A stretch of 64,000 bases of DNA from Eutrigla gurnardus (GCA_963514095.1 OY741264.1:15095866-15159865), one strand, 5' to 3'; shown: positions 24,709-37,535, counted from the first letter of the stretch. Notes: generated by a model from the sequence alone, not told the origin. Numbers and translations are program-made.

Positions 24709-25182
24709 AAAAATAATAGTAATAATAATACTAATTATTATTATTGTTATTGTTATTAATAAGAAGAATAAGAATACAATTAAAATAAAGACACTTGTCT
24801 TTCAACTCGCACCTCAAATATAAAACGGAGTTTTAGTAGTTGTATTAATGTCAACCATCGATGTGTGAAATAAAATCACGACGCCAAAGTGTTCTACTGT
24901 TGAGACTCGTGCACGAGTGTGACTCGCGAAAACGACGATGTGAATATTAGGCTATATTTAACTATATAAAAGTCAGCAGTGACTTTTTGTCGATGCCATA
25001 TGAAGTTAAATTGTTGTGCTTCGTTTGGTTATTGTTTTTCTTTTTCCATCATTTCACCGATTAGCACATTTTCAATGACCATTCAAACCAAAACAAAGTC
25101 TAATAATATTCGTTTCAAGTTCGTTTTTATGTTTACTTATATTTCAGATGTTTCAAAATGTACACGCAATTATACGTGCAGC

Positions 25183-25183
<1 letters not shown>

Positions 25184-25230
<47 letters not shown>

Positions 25231-25237
25231 CTGAGTG

Positions 25238-25331
<94 letters not shown>
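25184..25331. repeat. Compound (GT)n(GA)n microsatellite
   Basis: Two GT runs separated by ACTGAGTGAGG, then GA. One of the longest simple repeats in the window. Confidence 0.95.
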
Positions 25332-25332
<1 letters not shown>

Positions 25333-27781
25333 TCATCATCTCTGATTCACGATATTAAAACATTAACAACTTTTTCCAAAACACTCAAATCTCGTGAAAA
25401 CAACGGAATGAAAAGATACATTGTGCTCAAAGCACTAAGAAAATTAAACACTGAGTTGCGTCACAAAAGTAAATCGGTGTATCATAGCAGGTAAAGCTGC
25501 TAAGTGTTGATATTACCTCATCGCTGTATAGAACTCTCTCGTACTGTAAATCTGGGCCGGATTGCGCAGTTTACTGTCTGTGAGCGGAATCATTCTCTCA
25601 TGCGTATGTTTTATTATTATTATCTTAACGTACCGGTTATTGTGAAATAGAACCAGACTTTCTGTCCATGGCGCAAAGATAGTTTGTTTCTTAATTTATT
25701 AAAAGAAAAAATCACAACCATTTAATTATTAGCCTGCTTGCACAACACAAGACAACTACTGCATTAGAGGAATCCTAACGCGACTCGGACCGTGTCCATC
25801 CTCGCCTGTGGGCCTGTGTTACAGGACACACGTCACACTGCAGCGCTGCGCTCGCGTCTGCTGCGTTTTCATAAACTCCCTGATATTAAAAAAAAAACAA
25901 ATTCCACTCAACTCTAACGCTTTTGGTCGGTCGCGACTGTGACATTCAACTTCCACTGATGATAGGAACAGAATCGCTTCGGCCCCTCTTAAAACAAAAT
26001 GCCTCACAGAGAGAAATAAAATGCGCGGTGACATTAGAAGTGCAGGACGCGGACTCTATCAAGGAGAAAGCGCGTGGGTGACTCATATGTGTGCGCTCGA
26101 GCCAAGGACTCTATTTAAAGGACGTGGTGGGAGATTAAGTTAATCACGGACAATTATAATATTGATTCCACTAACAGTTAAAGAGAGGAACAAGCTGAAA
26201 ATGTGCCATCAGAGTCAGGACGCGCGCACATGTCCAGACTCCGGAGCCTTCCAGTGGGTGTGTGTGTCTGAAGCCTCTGTTTTTCGTATAAAGGTCCGGC
26301 ATATATGGTGTGTGTGCGCGTGCGTGTGTGTGTGCGTGTGTGTGTGTGTGCGGTGGGGGCGCTACACAAATCCTCTCCGCGGACGGACGGACGGCATGGC
26401 GCGGCATTGGCACTCACGCTGGTCCACACTCAACCCTGTCTGTTTTTTTTTTTTTTTTTAGTCATTTAGTTCTGAGCAGTCGAGCCCGGGTGAAGTCACG
26501 TGCATCACCTTCGCGCGGACACAAGGACGCACAAGAATATTCGGAGATTTATTTAGTAATACATTTGGATTTTGATGACAACCAACAAAACATCGATTTA
26601 GGTTTCATTTATACATTTCGTCAGAAATGAAACCAGTAAATTCGACTTTTCAAAGTTCCAATGCCTTATTATATGAGCTGCGGGGACTTTGTCACAGACC
26701 AGATTAGGTTTTAGTGAATAACCGCCCCTCCCCTCCTCAAAACGCAAATAGATGCGGTCGGTTCAGTAGAAACGGACTGAGGTTTAGAGCACAACTCCTG
26801 TGATTTATCTCTGAGCCTCACCAGTCTCATCCCTTCCTTTTACTCCTGCTTCTTCTTCTTCTACGGTGATCACGTTGAGAGGCGGCGCGGCGCACCGGCT
26901 TCACGGCACACTGGTTTCTAGTAGACTGGATAAAGAGCCAAGGGGAGGGACAGTCCGCAGAACAGCTTGGGGAAAATAAGAAAAACCATAAACTATCACA
27001 GCCTCCGAATCGTTTCATCCTCTCTCAAAGTCCGACAATAACTGATACATATGAGTGTTGGCGTAGCTTCATAAAGTTTCAATAGAAACTTGCTTCTTCT
27101 TTTTGGCAAATAATTTACTATGAAAAAAAGAAAATAATAATACACGTTCTAGAAATATGTGTTTCTCCTTCTATCAAGAAATGCCACTTGAGTCAAAAGA
27201 AAGTCTGGCACAAAGAATATTGTTAATGGGCTTGCAGGATGAAAGGAGTCCACCAGCATATTTAAACTCCTACTTTAGTTTTAGAAGTTTTTTTTTTTTC
27301 ACCCACAAATCTGCTGTTTATCACCCTGTTTTGGATGTTCTGCTCTCAGCCCGAGGCCGTGCCTGTGGCTGTCGGCCAAACACTCCTGCCTTTTCCACCT
27401 CAATTTGAGACGGACTGTTTTATTATGTAGTGTTAAGGTTTTGTCGATATCTGAATGGCCTCCTCCCAAAAACACTCCGCTGGTGGTGGCGTGCACTGAA
27501 ACAACAAAAAAGAAGTTATTTGCATGGAGAAAGAAAAAGGAAAAAAAGGAGGCCAGGGTTGGATTCTCCTCAAATAACCTTAAAAGTTACAAAGTCCCAC
27601 CAAAAACAAGACAACACATTGACATGAGCAGCTGAAGGAGATTGAGTGGATGCTCTCCGTCTCTTTCTCCCTCCCCAGTGTCCCACCCCCCCTACCTCGT
27701 TGGGTGTGCTGCAGCGCTAGCAGGGTTGAGAGGGCAAGTGCTGACCAGCCCTCTTTCTTTCTCTGTCTGCTGTTACTAGGT

Positions 27782-27783
27782 CA

Positions 27784-27837
<54 letters not shown>

Positions 27838-27845
27838 ACACACAC
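27782..27845. repeat. (CA)n microsatellite
   Basis: Run with one TC interruption. Confidence 0.95.
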
Positions 27846-29011
27846 CTCTCCTTGCGGTCAGTGTTGCCACCAGGGAGAGGGGTAATTTAAGCCCTCCTTG
27901 ATGTAGCCTATTCATCACTGTCCTGCAGTCCGCGCTTCAAAATTAAAGTCTGATCTACAAAGTTGGAGTGAAATGAGACAAAAAAAATCACAGAGGTCAC
28001 TGAGGGCCGGGCCAGTCGAAAAACAACGACATGGCTCAGCTGGGCTCGTGTGAGGTGCATTAATTGTTATTATATTTTCTCTCTATAATGTGTGGATAGT
28101 GATTTTTTGTTTTAAAGTGGAAAAAGCCAAATTAGTGGAATGACTTGTTGGGAAGCAGCAAGAAACTTGAGAGCCAGCAGTCCTGACTGACACCTCATTA
28201 AATCAGCCTGCATCTGTAGATTAATGTGTATTCCATGTAACCAGTTTGTACGATATTAGTAACTGGCACATCTGCTCTCTTCCTGGTAAATATTTGATGA
28301 ATACAGACATACTTCAACAACCACAATGAACAACTTGATCATAAAGTAAAGACTCATAATTGTCCACGATTGGTTTCAATAAAGTCAAAATAATGGAATC
28401 AAATCACCCAGCAATGCTTGCAATATTGTCTTTATTTCATTAAAACCAAGTGAACAACACATGTGTGAGAGACAGGTTCAACATGTGTGGGAACAAAGTC
28501 AAATGTTACTGGTATTTTATGGAAAATGGCTCCTCATTATTTAGGATCAGTTCCCACTGCTGTATATGGACAAATAATAACATTCATTTCTAAATCAACC
28601 AATATTTCTTGTCCTGAAACATTTTTATGTTTAAATATTGTTCTTCCCACCCTGTTTAATGCAATATGCCGAAAAAATATTTAAGTACCAGTTTAACGCT
28701 TTCTTTTGACACTTGCACATTTGATGAAGGTCACAAAGTAAGGAAGGGCCTTGTTTTTTACTTGGTCTGTGTGTGCATTATGTGGTTATTATGATTTTGG
28801 ATACACTGATATCATGCCAATATGACTCAAATAGCTGGATATGGTACCACTGATCATGGGGCCGATTCGTTCAATGAAGTGATTGATGTTATAGTCTGAC
28901 TACACGTGTAGCTGTTTGACGGTAGTTCACGCTGGCTTTCTTCCTTTTAATAAGAAATAATGATTCACTACATGTATGTCTATGTATTTCTTTGACACCT
29001 TTTATCTTGGA

Positions 29012-29145
29012 AGTCCATCCATCCATCCATCCATCCATCCATCCATTGTCTACCGCTTATCCTGTATTCAGGGTCGCGGTGGGGCTGGAGCCGATCCCAG
29101 CTGACATTGGGCGAAGGCAGGGTAAACCCTGGACAGGACACCAGT
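29012..29145 (-). mobile_element. LINE 3'-tail fragment with (CATC)n tail
   Basis: A (CCAT)n run is followed by TGTCTACCGCTTATCCTG, GGGTCGCGGTGGGGCTGG, AGCCGATCCCAGCTGACATT and CCCTGGACAGGACACCAGTC. This is the very common teleost repeat unit that ends non-LTR retrotransposons in a GATG-type tail. The tail at the left means the copy is on the minus strand. I do not assign a clade. Confidence 0.65.
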
Positions 29146-29759
29146 CTTTATAAGCAATTTTGTTTTTACACATTTTTTTTGTAAGGTGAAATGGCATTGG
29201 CAGTACCTTGTAGCTTCCTTCATCCTTAGAGCAGGAGGAGGAAGACGAGGGAGAAATTAGACGACAACCAGCACATTTTTGTGAATATCCACACACCTAT
29301 GACCCACGATATTGCTCCTCTGGCTTCGACAACTATCAAGCTAACGAGGCCAAAGGTCGTCTGCTGCTATAATTTGATGGATAGAATAGATATATGTCCC
29401 TGAATGCAATAACGTTAAATTATTATTCTTTCTTTTTTTTCAAACTAAAGCAAAAGGGATGGATTTTGATGCTCAAAAATGCCATTTTCACATACATTTT
29501 ACACACACTCAGGATGAGAAGAGTAATCTTTCTTTCGCCGTATCTTTAAGTGAGAAGCACAAATAGTGTGTTATTTTAGTTACACGATAATCGTAAACTG
29601 TAAAGTTAATTCCCAGGCTTGGATACTTTTAGGAGAAGGTATTTCTTTGGAAAATGTTTGCGTCTCATGTCTGATGCAAGTCTGATGAGTTGCACTGTTT
29701 ATCAGCGTACAGTGTGACGGCGCACTGCTGAGTGAGTCACTGCTTCCTCCTTGCCGTGT

Positions 29760-29761
<2 letters not shown>

Positions 29762-29797
<36 letters not shown>
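29762..29797. repeat. (GT)n microsatellite
   Basis: Perfect GT run. Confidence 0.95.
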
Positions 29798-29800
<3 letters not shown>

Positions 29801-30299
29801 CATGTGTGTATGGTGTGCATGTGTGTGCAGAAACCACGCTGACAGCTGCAGCTCATTACAGGCACTATTACTGATGGGGACTGCTGGGGGAAATTCCTTC
29901 TTCCACAGAGCAAACCACCCTGTTTACCACACACACACACACACACACACACAGGTCGCACTTATTCATAAACCAGAGCTGCAACATCTGTTACTGTAAC
30001 CAAAAAAATTTAATTGAAACAATTAATAAACATTTACTCCTGAGTGAAATGTGAATATAGAGGAAGCCAGCTTTGATAAAAAAAAGGAGGTGATTCTAAA
30101 GTTCCAGTTTCTGGTGAATGAAAGACGTCCCTCACCTGTGCATGAAGTATACTCTTATATTCTATGTAAGTGTGTGTTCACATAAACACACGCATACAGT
30201 ATACACGGAAACACACACAGCCACAGGGTGAGCAAACTTAAGAGGAGATGAGATCACCGGGGCACTCTAAGCCTTTCTAAATTGGCAAACACAGCATCG

Positions 30300-30333
<34 letters not shown>

Positions 30334-30348
30334 CACACACACACACAG
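30300..30348. repeat. (CA)n microsatellite
   Basis: CA run with one CG interruption. Confidence 0.95.
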
Positions 30349-31204
30349 CCACAGAGTATACAGTGTCCAGTGACGTTAATGAGAGGGCTGAAAGCCAGAC
30401 ACACATGTGCTAGAGTCATTAGGGAAGACTTCATAGCTACACTTCAGGCCACTAGACTCCATTACTGTACTTCATTGGTTACACTGCTTGAAAATAGTGG
30501 TTTCTCAAAGTCAGGTTCAGGGACCACCAGGGCTCCTTGGAGAGCCCAAGGGAATTCCTCATTAAATAAAAAACGAGCAGTTACCTGTTTTTCTTCATCT
30601 AATTTATTTGAAGCACTATTTTGCAAGAATACAAGATCAGTATTTGTACACGATTTCCAATTGCATGGCTCTGTCAAGATACATTTAACATTCAGACAGC
30701 ACTGTTCTTATCTTGTAAAGGATTAGTTGTTTTTTTTCTGTTATTATTTGTGGTGCAGTAGAAGTGGTTATAACGGCAGTCGTCCTCCTATTTAAATATT
30801 AGCTAAACTTATAGTGAGCTCTTCTATTCTTGTCTGTTTGGCTGTTAAATTAGCAGTTAACTGAGAACTCTCAAAAAAAGTACTATCACCAATGAAAGAA
30901 CACAAAAGGAGGATGGAAACAAACATGTTGCATATAAATAACTGTAAACCTCACACAGCCCACACAGCCTGGGGTCCGTTTCACAAAGCAGGTTTAGTAA
31001 AAACCTTGAGTTAGTTAACCCTGAGATTAGGGAAACTCTGGTTTTTCGGTTTCACAAAGCCAGTTCAGCATAAATCTGAGTCAGTTACCCGGGTAACATA
31101 CTCCGTGAACCTAACCTGCTCGCTAGCAGGTTTGCTTCAACAAACCGTGAGTTTCTCCCTACATGTCTCCGCCTTTTTCCGGAATCTGAACCAACTCTGA
31201 AAAA

Positions 31205-31424
31205 ATGTGCCGTCCTTTCATCGTCAACCTAATCGATACAGAAATAAAAGTGATTCTAGCAGCTTTGCGTCGGGAGAGGATTTTGATTACCTTTCCTTTC
31301 AATCACATTAGATATTATCTAAACAATATTCTCCGACATTTTCAACATTTCATATTGCGGACATAATCCGCAACCAGATTCTTTGCGGAGCTAGCTTTTT
31401 TGCGGGAGATTTATGAAATGTTTA
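31205..31424 (+). pseudogene. Harbinger transposase N-terminal relic
   Basis: The frame begins at an ATG (31205) with MCRPFIVNLIDTEIK, goes through ALRRERIL, and meets a stop after about 53 codons. After it the same frame gives SATRFFAELAFLREIY, which recalls the ALRFFATG-F motif of Harbinger nucleases. No catalytic region remains. It is a dead fragment carried inside a nonautonomous element. Confidence 0.45.
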
Positions 31425-31483
31425 AATACAATTCTGTGTTGAAATACCTGCTTATATTTTACTTATTCATTGCGCTACTTTGT

Positions 31484-31560
31484 GAACTACAGGAAGTGAA
31501 CCGCTGTCGCCTACACCATAGGCAGCGTTGCTAACCGTTACACCACAGTGTCGCTCTGCA
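31484..31560 (-). other. tRNA-like Pol III module inside the Harbinger element (copy 1)
   Basis: On the minus strand TGGTGTAACGG (31545-31535) matches the Pol III box A and GGTTCACTTCC (31502-31492) matches box B, at tRNA-like spacing, joined by GTTAGCAACGC and a partly paired anticodon-like arm. The acceptor stem does not pair properly, so it is a tRNA-derived (SINE-like) module, not a functional tRNA gene. Confidence 0.55.
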
Positions 31561-31938
31561 AAGCTGAAAATGAACACTTATTACCTTTAGATCAATCAAC
31601 TGTTTCATTCAGTTATACACATTAGATCGGGCAGTAATTGTCTGCCACGCCAACTATCGCTACTTTGCTGCAGTTATGTTGCTCCGCTTTCTCAGGATGA
31701 GCTTGTTTTCTACATAAACACTCGGTAATATCTAATAACGCTCTCCCGGTTGCCATGGTGAATCGTAGTATCGGAGCTCCATTGATGATGGCTTTGTAGA
31801 GTCGGCAGGCACGCGCGTAACTCAAAGTTTACATACTCAGAGTTGACTGAACTAATTCAAAACCGCTGCTCTGAAACCGAAAACTCAGAGTTGCCCATCT
31901 CAGAGTTTGTTGAACCTGCTTTGTGAAACGGGCCCCAG

Positions 31939-34451
31939 GTCTCCTGTTGGCATGCAACAAAACTGCATTGACATTTACCTTTTGAGGGAAATTATTTTTT
32001 CCCTTATTATGTTTTTGACATGTCAGAAATACATTTCCAGTGGGTCAAGTGAACACAGGATTTCACCAAGGAGACCGCCGTTCATGCATAGTGAATGACT
32101 TTGACTTCTTTTAATTAACCTCCATAACTCATATAATGTAACAAACATACATACTTTTAGCCAAACCACAATATTTTTACAAAATACAACAGGCAGTTTT
32201 GTTGCAATTTTGTTTTTTTGGGTTGCTCCCAACCTCACTGCAACAAACATAATATGATGTCGTATTTTTTTCAGAGCAAAGGGCATTTGTTTTCGGTAAG
32301 CAGGCTGTCGGACAAATTCAAAAGTATTGGGCTTCGAGAATAGCGGGGTATTGGAACAATAGTATGATACTGTTTAAAATTTCAACTGCAACCTGTGAGA
32401 AAATATGTTTTCCTCTTAACAGAATTCACAATGCAGTTAAGTTGTATGGTAGCATCATTTTGTCGGAGACTGGTGCATCTCGGTTACAGTGATCTTTTTT
32501 TTAACACAAGAAAATACGAATTTGAAGTAAATACTGAAGTAAGTAGTTTTTTTCCCCGACTAAATAGAAAATTGTTAAATCAACAAAAATAGGACCCACT
32601 TTTAGATTATCATATATTAAATGTGTTTCATAGTATTTCCTATAATTAGCTTTTAAAAGGCATACATTGTGGCAGTAAAGGGGTGTGTCATCAACATAAA
32701 GACAAAAACTAAACTGCTGTTCGTTTTTTTGCAATTTGCAACTGCCAGACGCAGGTTATGAAAATCCAAAAAAGATCCGTCTCAAAGATTTATTATAAGC
32801 ATATTCTGCCATAACCTAATAATGTTGTGCTCTGTCTCTGTGCTGTCATGACCAGAGAAAGGGGGAGATAGAGAGATGGTCCACTCCATGCTGTGATGTA
32901 TCTGTTGCATTAATCAGCCTCTTAAATTGGAACAGGCTGCTTTTATTAATTATGTTCAACGTGAGGATAGTAGAGCCTCTCCCAACCATCCCTCCCTCCT
33001 CATTTAGACACACAAATCACTTTCAGGAAGAAAAAAAGAGAGAGAGACAGAGAGAGCTTCATTACTAGTCAATGAAATAAGAAAATGGGACGGTGCAAAA
33101 GGGAATGCAGTGAAGGGATGACAATAGTTATTTAAAAAATAAAAGTGGCACAAGGGTAAAAGCTGGTGGAGTCCTATTGACTTTAAAATATATTCACCTA
33201 AGATTGGTGAAAAAAGTACATCGGCCTGCAGATATTACATTGATATTATAACAGCATTTTTTTTTTAATTCCCTTATTTTCACTTGTATTCATAAACAAT
33301 GACAATGTTTACTTATTTAGTAAATTATTAGCAAAAAGTAAAACAGTTTTTGAAGGTTCCCATTTAAAAAAAGTATCTCCCTAACAGACCAACTTCAAGT
33401 GCCGCACTCCTCCCACTTTACAAATAAAAAGTTAGATTTACTATGGATATAAATATCATGGATTAACATTAATTTATAGCTAAAGAACAGACTGGGCACT
33501 GTGGCAAGAGGGTCCTTAAGTTGATCAGTTATATTTTTGCCCCCTCTGTTTGAGCTTCATCCATCTATAGAAAAAATAGCAAAAATAAATAAATATTGGC
33601 CAAGATATAATATGTGACTATCGCCGATGTGTTGTTTCAGAACCACGGACAGCACTGTTTGTTGTGCATTCTGTGCTTGTCGCCACATTTTGAATCATTG
33701 CTATTTTGCATGTTTTGTTGTCATTAAGCACAACCACTGAGCTAATGCCTGTCCATATTGAATATACTGTAGAGGGTATGTCACAAGCCCATTCCGGTGT
33801 TCATCGTGGGACCTTATTTTGGATGGGAAATGTATGGTAGTCATACCACTCGATGTGAGGTATTCGGCCTACCACCATCAGCAGGGTGATTTGCCTCCTT
33901 AAATAGACAGTCTGTCCCAATCTGGAAGTAACCAATTATCTCAATGGTCAGTTAGGCGATATGTTTGTATATGTAAGTGGGCAAACACCTGGAAACAATT
34001 CTCTATAACAGCTTGTTTTGTAAAAATGGTCATATGCAAGATTTTTGTCTTTTACCAGCAGCTACATGTTGGAGTTTAATGAAAAATAGAATAAAGTACA
34101 CAGGGGAATTAGGATCATGCCCAGGAGAACATGTATGTTTCCTGAAAACTCAATTACAGACCCAAGACAAGTGACTGAATGATACATCTTACAGTCTTTT
34201 TGACCAACTGTCCAGATGTGTTCACTAAGAAGGGTAACACACTGGTTGATATCTAATGTGCATCAATAATGGTGCGAACCAAGTGGACTGTGTTTTACTT
34301 TCATGTAGGAAATATACTTCACCATAAAGCAGGAGGAGTTCAGTTCAAGTTACATCCAGGTCATATTGCAGTCTGAATTTTTTGACAACGAATGTCATAA
34401 TAACCTATACTTTTCCCTTTAGACCCACTTGAAAGCCTGGAAATTTGAGAC
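31939..34451. other. Unique sequence between the two Harbinger copies
   Basis: About 2.5 kb of AT-rich noncoding DNA. Open frames are short and unrecognised. No clear repeat or motif cluster is seen. Confidence 0.5.
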
Positions 34452-35599
34452 CTGGGGTCCATTTCACAAAGCAGGTTTAGTGAAAAGCTTGAGTTAGTTA
34501 ACCCTGAGATGAGGGAAACTCTGGTTTTTCGGTTTTACAAAACCAGTTCAGCATAAATCCGAGTCAGTTACCCGGGTAACATACTCCGTGAACCTAACCT
34601 GCTCGCTAGCAGGTTTGCTTCAACAAACCGTGAATTTCTCCCTACATGTCTCCGCCTTTTTCCGGAATCTGAACCAACTCTGAAAAAATGTGCCGTCCTT
34701 TCATCGTCAACCTAATCGATATGGAAATAAAAGTGATTCTAGCAGCTTTGCGTCGGGAGAGGATTTTGATTAGCCTACCTTTCCTTCCAATCACATTAGT
34801 TATTATCTAAACAATATTCTCTGACATTTTCAACATTTCATATCGCGGACATAATCCGCAACCAGATTCTTTGCGGAGCTAGCGTTTTTGCGAACGGGAG
34901 ATTTATGAAATGTTTAAGTACATTTCTGTGTTGAAATATTATATATATATATATATTTACTGTTTAATATGTGAAATATGATTAAAATCATATGCCTTAG
35001 TCAACGTATTTGCGCAATATTCTTATGCTTAATTTTCAACTGACACCACTTTCTTTCTGTGCCTCGGGGGATTACACCCAATGAAAATGATCATTTATTT
35101 GATGCGCTACTTTGTGAACTACGGGAGTTGAACCCCTGTCGCCTGCACCGTGGGCGGCGTGGCTAACCGTTACACCACAGTGTTGCTCTGCAAGGCCAAA
35201 AATAAAGACTTATTACCTTTAGACCAATCGACTGTTCAGTTATACACATTAGATCGGGCAGTAATTGTCTGCCACGCCAACTATCGCTACTTTGCTGCAG
35301 TTACGTTGCTCCGCTTTCTCAGGATGAGCTTGTTTTCTACATAAACACTCAGTAATATCTAATAACGCTCTCCCCGTTGCCATGGTGAATCGTAGTATCG
35401 GAGCTCCATTGATGATGGCTTTGTAGAGTCGGCAGGCACGCGCGTAACTCAGAGTTTACATACTCAGAGTTGACTGAACTAATTCAAAATCGCTGTTCTG
35501 AAACCGAAAACTCAGAGTTGCCCATCTCAGAGTTGGACAACTCAGAGTTCAGGGTTAGGTTCAGAGTTTGTTGAACCTGCTTTGTGAAACGGGCCCCAG
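34452..35599 (+). mobile_element. Nonautonomous PIF/Harbinger-like element, copy 2
   Basis: It has the same ends, the same orientation and nearly the same sequence as the element at 30969. It keeps about 180 internal bases that copy 1 lacks (near 34940-35100, including a short (TA)n run), so copy 1 has an internal deletion or copy 2 an insertion. It also carries an extra run of AACTCAGAGTT-type repeats near the right end. The transposase-like and Myb-like relics are again disrupted. Confidence 0.65.
35118..35194 (-). other. tRNA-like Pol III module inside the Harbinger element (copy 2)
   Basis: Box A TGGTGTAACGG (35177-35167) and box B GGTTCAACTCC (35134-35124) are both closer to consensus than in copy 1. 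They sit at the same place in the element, so the module was present before this family spread. Confidence 0.55.
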
Positions 35600-36036
35600 A
35601 ACCCAACCCATGGCCATATTTGAATACTTACCGTTACCTTTCCAGGCTAATGCAACATATTGTCTGCACCCATGTACACAGGTGATTGGGGGCAAGAGGG
35701 GGAAAAGAGCAACTTCTCCAGGTTACAAAAACACTTAAGATTTAAATGCTGTACATTTCAGGATGTATAGCGAGTGCGTGGGAGCCAATCTACACTGAGA
35801 GCTTCACTGGATACAAATCACGGGCCGATACTCTTGCCACGTCAGCCCGAGCTGAGCCTGAAGTCACTTCAGCTGCACTCTGTGTTTATCTTACTATGAC
35901 ATTCTCCCACAGCCTCCCTCCTCCTCCCACTTCCTCCCCCTACGCTGTGTAAGATACCTGCTAAATGGAAAGACGGATGAATTTAATGGTGCTGGTGAGA
36001 CACAGAGAAAGTGAAGTGGAGGAAGAGTGAGAGAGA

Positions 36037-36057
36037 GGGGGGGGGGGGGGGGGGGGG
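36037..36057. repeat. Poly-G run
   Basis: Twenty-one G residues, 130 bases before the long inverted repeat. Confidence 0.95.
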
Positions 36058-36186
36058 AGTACACATTTGTCCTTTGTGACAATGCTGATACTGTCTCACT
36101 TATGAGAGGCCCTGATGTGACACTAGGGAAGTTTGATTCTGCATACATATGCAAAAGTGTACATAGTCACTTGTAGTCACATTGGT

Positions 36187-37160
36187 TTAAAGTGTAAGTT
36201 TGGCGGAAATTGAAAATAAAGCTAATTTCTGAATGAAAATACATCAACTAAGCCGTGGAGGAAGTAATTATCGCTCATCACGCAGTTCAGAGCTAGCACG
36301 GGTCGGAGCTAGAGTCCAAAATCGCAAACAGTGGGTTAGCATGGGGCAGACAGCCACACGCTTTCAAAATCGCATTTTTAAACCACTAACATTGCTCAAA
36401 ACAGCGCCAAACCTCGTCAGCAGCTTGCTCTGGGTGTCTACACATAAAACGAAGCACCAACAACTCAGTTCATGAACCCGAAGTTTATAACAGAAGACAG
36501 TTAAGAACACTCACCAATTCTACCCCTGCCAGCTCCTCGCGAAGGATAGTCCGTAAGTGTCGATTACCGAACGAGTTCCCGTGTGAGATCTCGCGTGACA
36601 TGTATGTGCTTCAGATAAGGCTGCTGTCTTGAACTGATTGGAAGTGTATACAAACTATCCCGACGTTTTTACCCACCGTTATTAACTTATATTTGGCCAA
36701 ACTGCCACTAATTTAAAAGTATACTCGTTTTATTCTGGGCGAAATCTTCAGTTTCACTTTCACTTTTGCATTGCGTTCGGTAATCGACACTTACGGACTA
36801 TCCTTCGCGAGGAGCTGGCAGGGGTAGAATTGGTGAGTGTTCTTAACTGTCTTCTGTTATAAACTTCGGGTTCATGAACTGAGTTGTTGGTGCTTCGTTT
36901 TATGTGTAGACACCCAGAGCAAGCTGCTGACGAGGTTTGGCGCTGTTTTGAGCAATGTTAGTGGTTTAAAAATGCGATTTTGAAAGCGTGTGGCTGTCTG
37001 CCCCATGCTAACCCACTGTTTGCGATTTTGGACTCTAGCTCCGACCCGTGCTAGCTCTGAACTGCGTGATGAGCGATAATTACTTCCTCCACGGCTTAGT
37101 TGATGTATTTTCATTCAGAAAATAGCTTTATTTTCAATTTCCGCCAAACTTACACTTTAA
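36187..37160. mobile_element. Long inverted-repeat (foldback) transposon flanked by TTAA
   Basis: Two 383-base arms, 36191-36573 and 36774-37156, are reverse complements without any indel (every pair sums to 73347), with one mismatch noticed at 36225. A 200-base unrelated centre separates them. TTAA lies at both outer borders (36187-36190 and 37157-37160), the target-duplication signature of piggyBac- and Kolobok-type elements. The ends begin AGTGTAAGTTTGGCGG. Both arms contain the same 80-codon open frame, a result of the symmetry; I see no sign it is a gene. The near identity of the arms suggests a recent insertion or gene conversion. Confidence 0.8.
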
Positions 37161-37269
37161 GGACTTCAGGTTGGAAACCGCTGGAAACAGATGGCACATG
37201 ATAGGTGAAGTTGGAATGTTGCATTCATATTAGTCATAGGTAATAATAAGAGTTATGGTTAGTAAGAGA

Positions 37270-37535
37270 TGTAGAAACACATTTGGGCAATTCCATAGTC
37301 TTTAGTATGAGTAACTTTGTTTTGGAGATATCAGCCACAATGTGTCTGCCTACACTTGGCTTGTGGTGCTCAAAGCACCAAAAAAACAACCAACAGAAAT
37401 ATAAATAATTCATTTCTCTTTCCAGACATTATCACCCTGAAGAAATGTGCGTCAAAACAATCTAGGTTTGATAAATTGTGCTACAGGTAAGAAGAGAAAT
37501 ATGATTTTTTGATTCTGAGGTGAACTGTCCCTTAA
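37270..37535 (-). mobile_element. TTAA-ended nonautonomous transposon fragment
   Basis: On the minus strand it starts TTAAGGGACAGTTCACCTCA at 37535 and continues with ATTTATCAAACCTAGATTG and TTTGGTGCTTTGAGCACC. This resembles an abundant fish element that starts TTAAAGGGAYAGTTCACC. The other end is not found, so the copy looks truncated. Confidence 0.5.

Larger units (their letters stand above)
23738..28990. other. Upstream noncoding region beyond the CpG island
   Basis: No gene is supported here. The stretch holds long microsatellites (CTTT, GA, TTA, GT-GA, CA), an AT-rich part at 24590-24790, a mildly CpG-rich and AGGACGTGG-containing part at 26040-26530, and otherwise unremarkable sequence. 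It may include promoter-proximal regulatory DNA. Confidence 0.5.
30969..31938 (+). mobile_element. Nonautonomous PIF/Harbinger-like element, copy 1
   Basis: Terminal inverted repeats run CTGGGGTCCGTTTCACAAAG at the left and the complement, ending GTGAAACGGGCCCCAG, at the right. The left half reads inward on the plus strand from 31205 as MCRPF, later ALRRERIL and after a stop ATRFFAELAFL, resembling the start of Harbinger transposases (RRALRRER, ALRFFA-G-FL). The right half reads inward on the minus strand through MATG, then KLILRKRSNITAAK and LAWQTI, resembling the Myb-like partner protein. Both are broken by stops and frameshifts. I see no convincing target-site duplication. The copy is 970 bases, about 180 shorter than its sister at 34452. 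Confidence 0.65.

Noticed and set aside
29012..29046. CRISPR-like or satellite array
   Set aside because: The (CCAT)n run is the simple tail of a LINE fragment, with no spacers.
31484..31560. Functional tRNA gene
   Set aside because: Box A and box B are present, but the acceptor stem does not pair and the sequence lies inside a transposon present twice.
36233..37114. Identical 80-codon frames on opposite strands
   Set aside because: They arise from the two arms of the inverted repeat; no protein similarity or transcription signal is seen.
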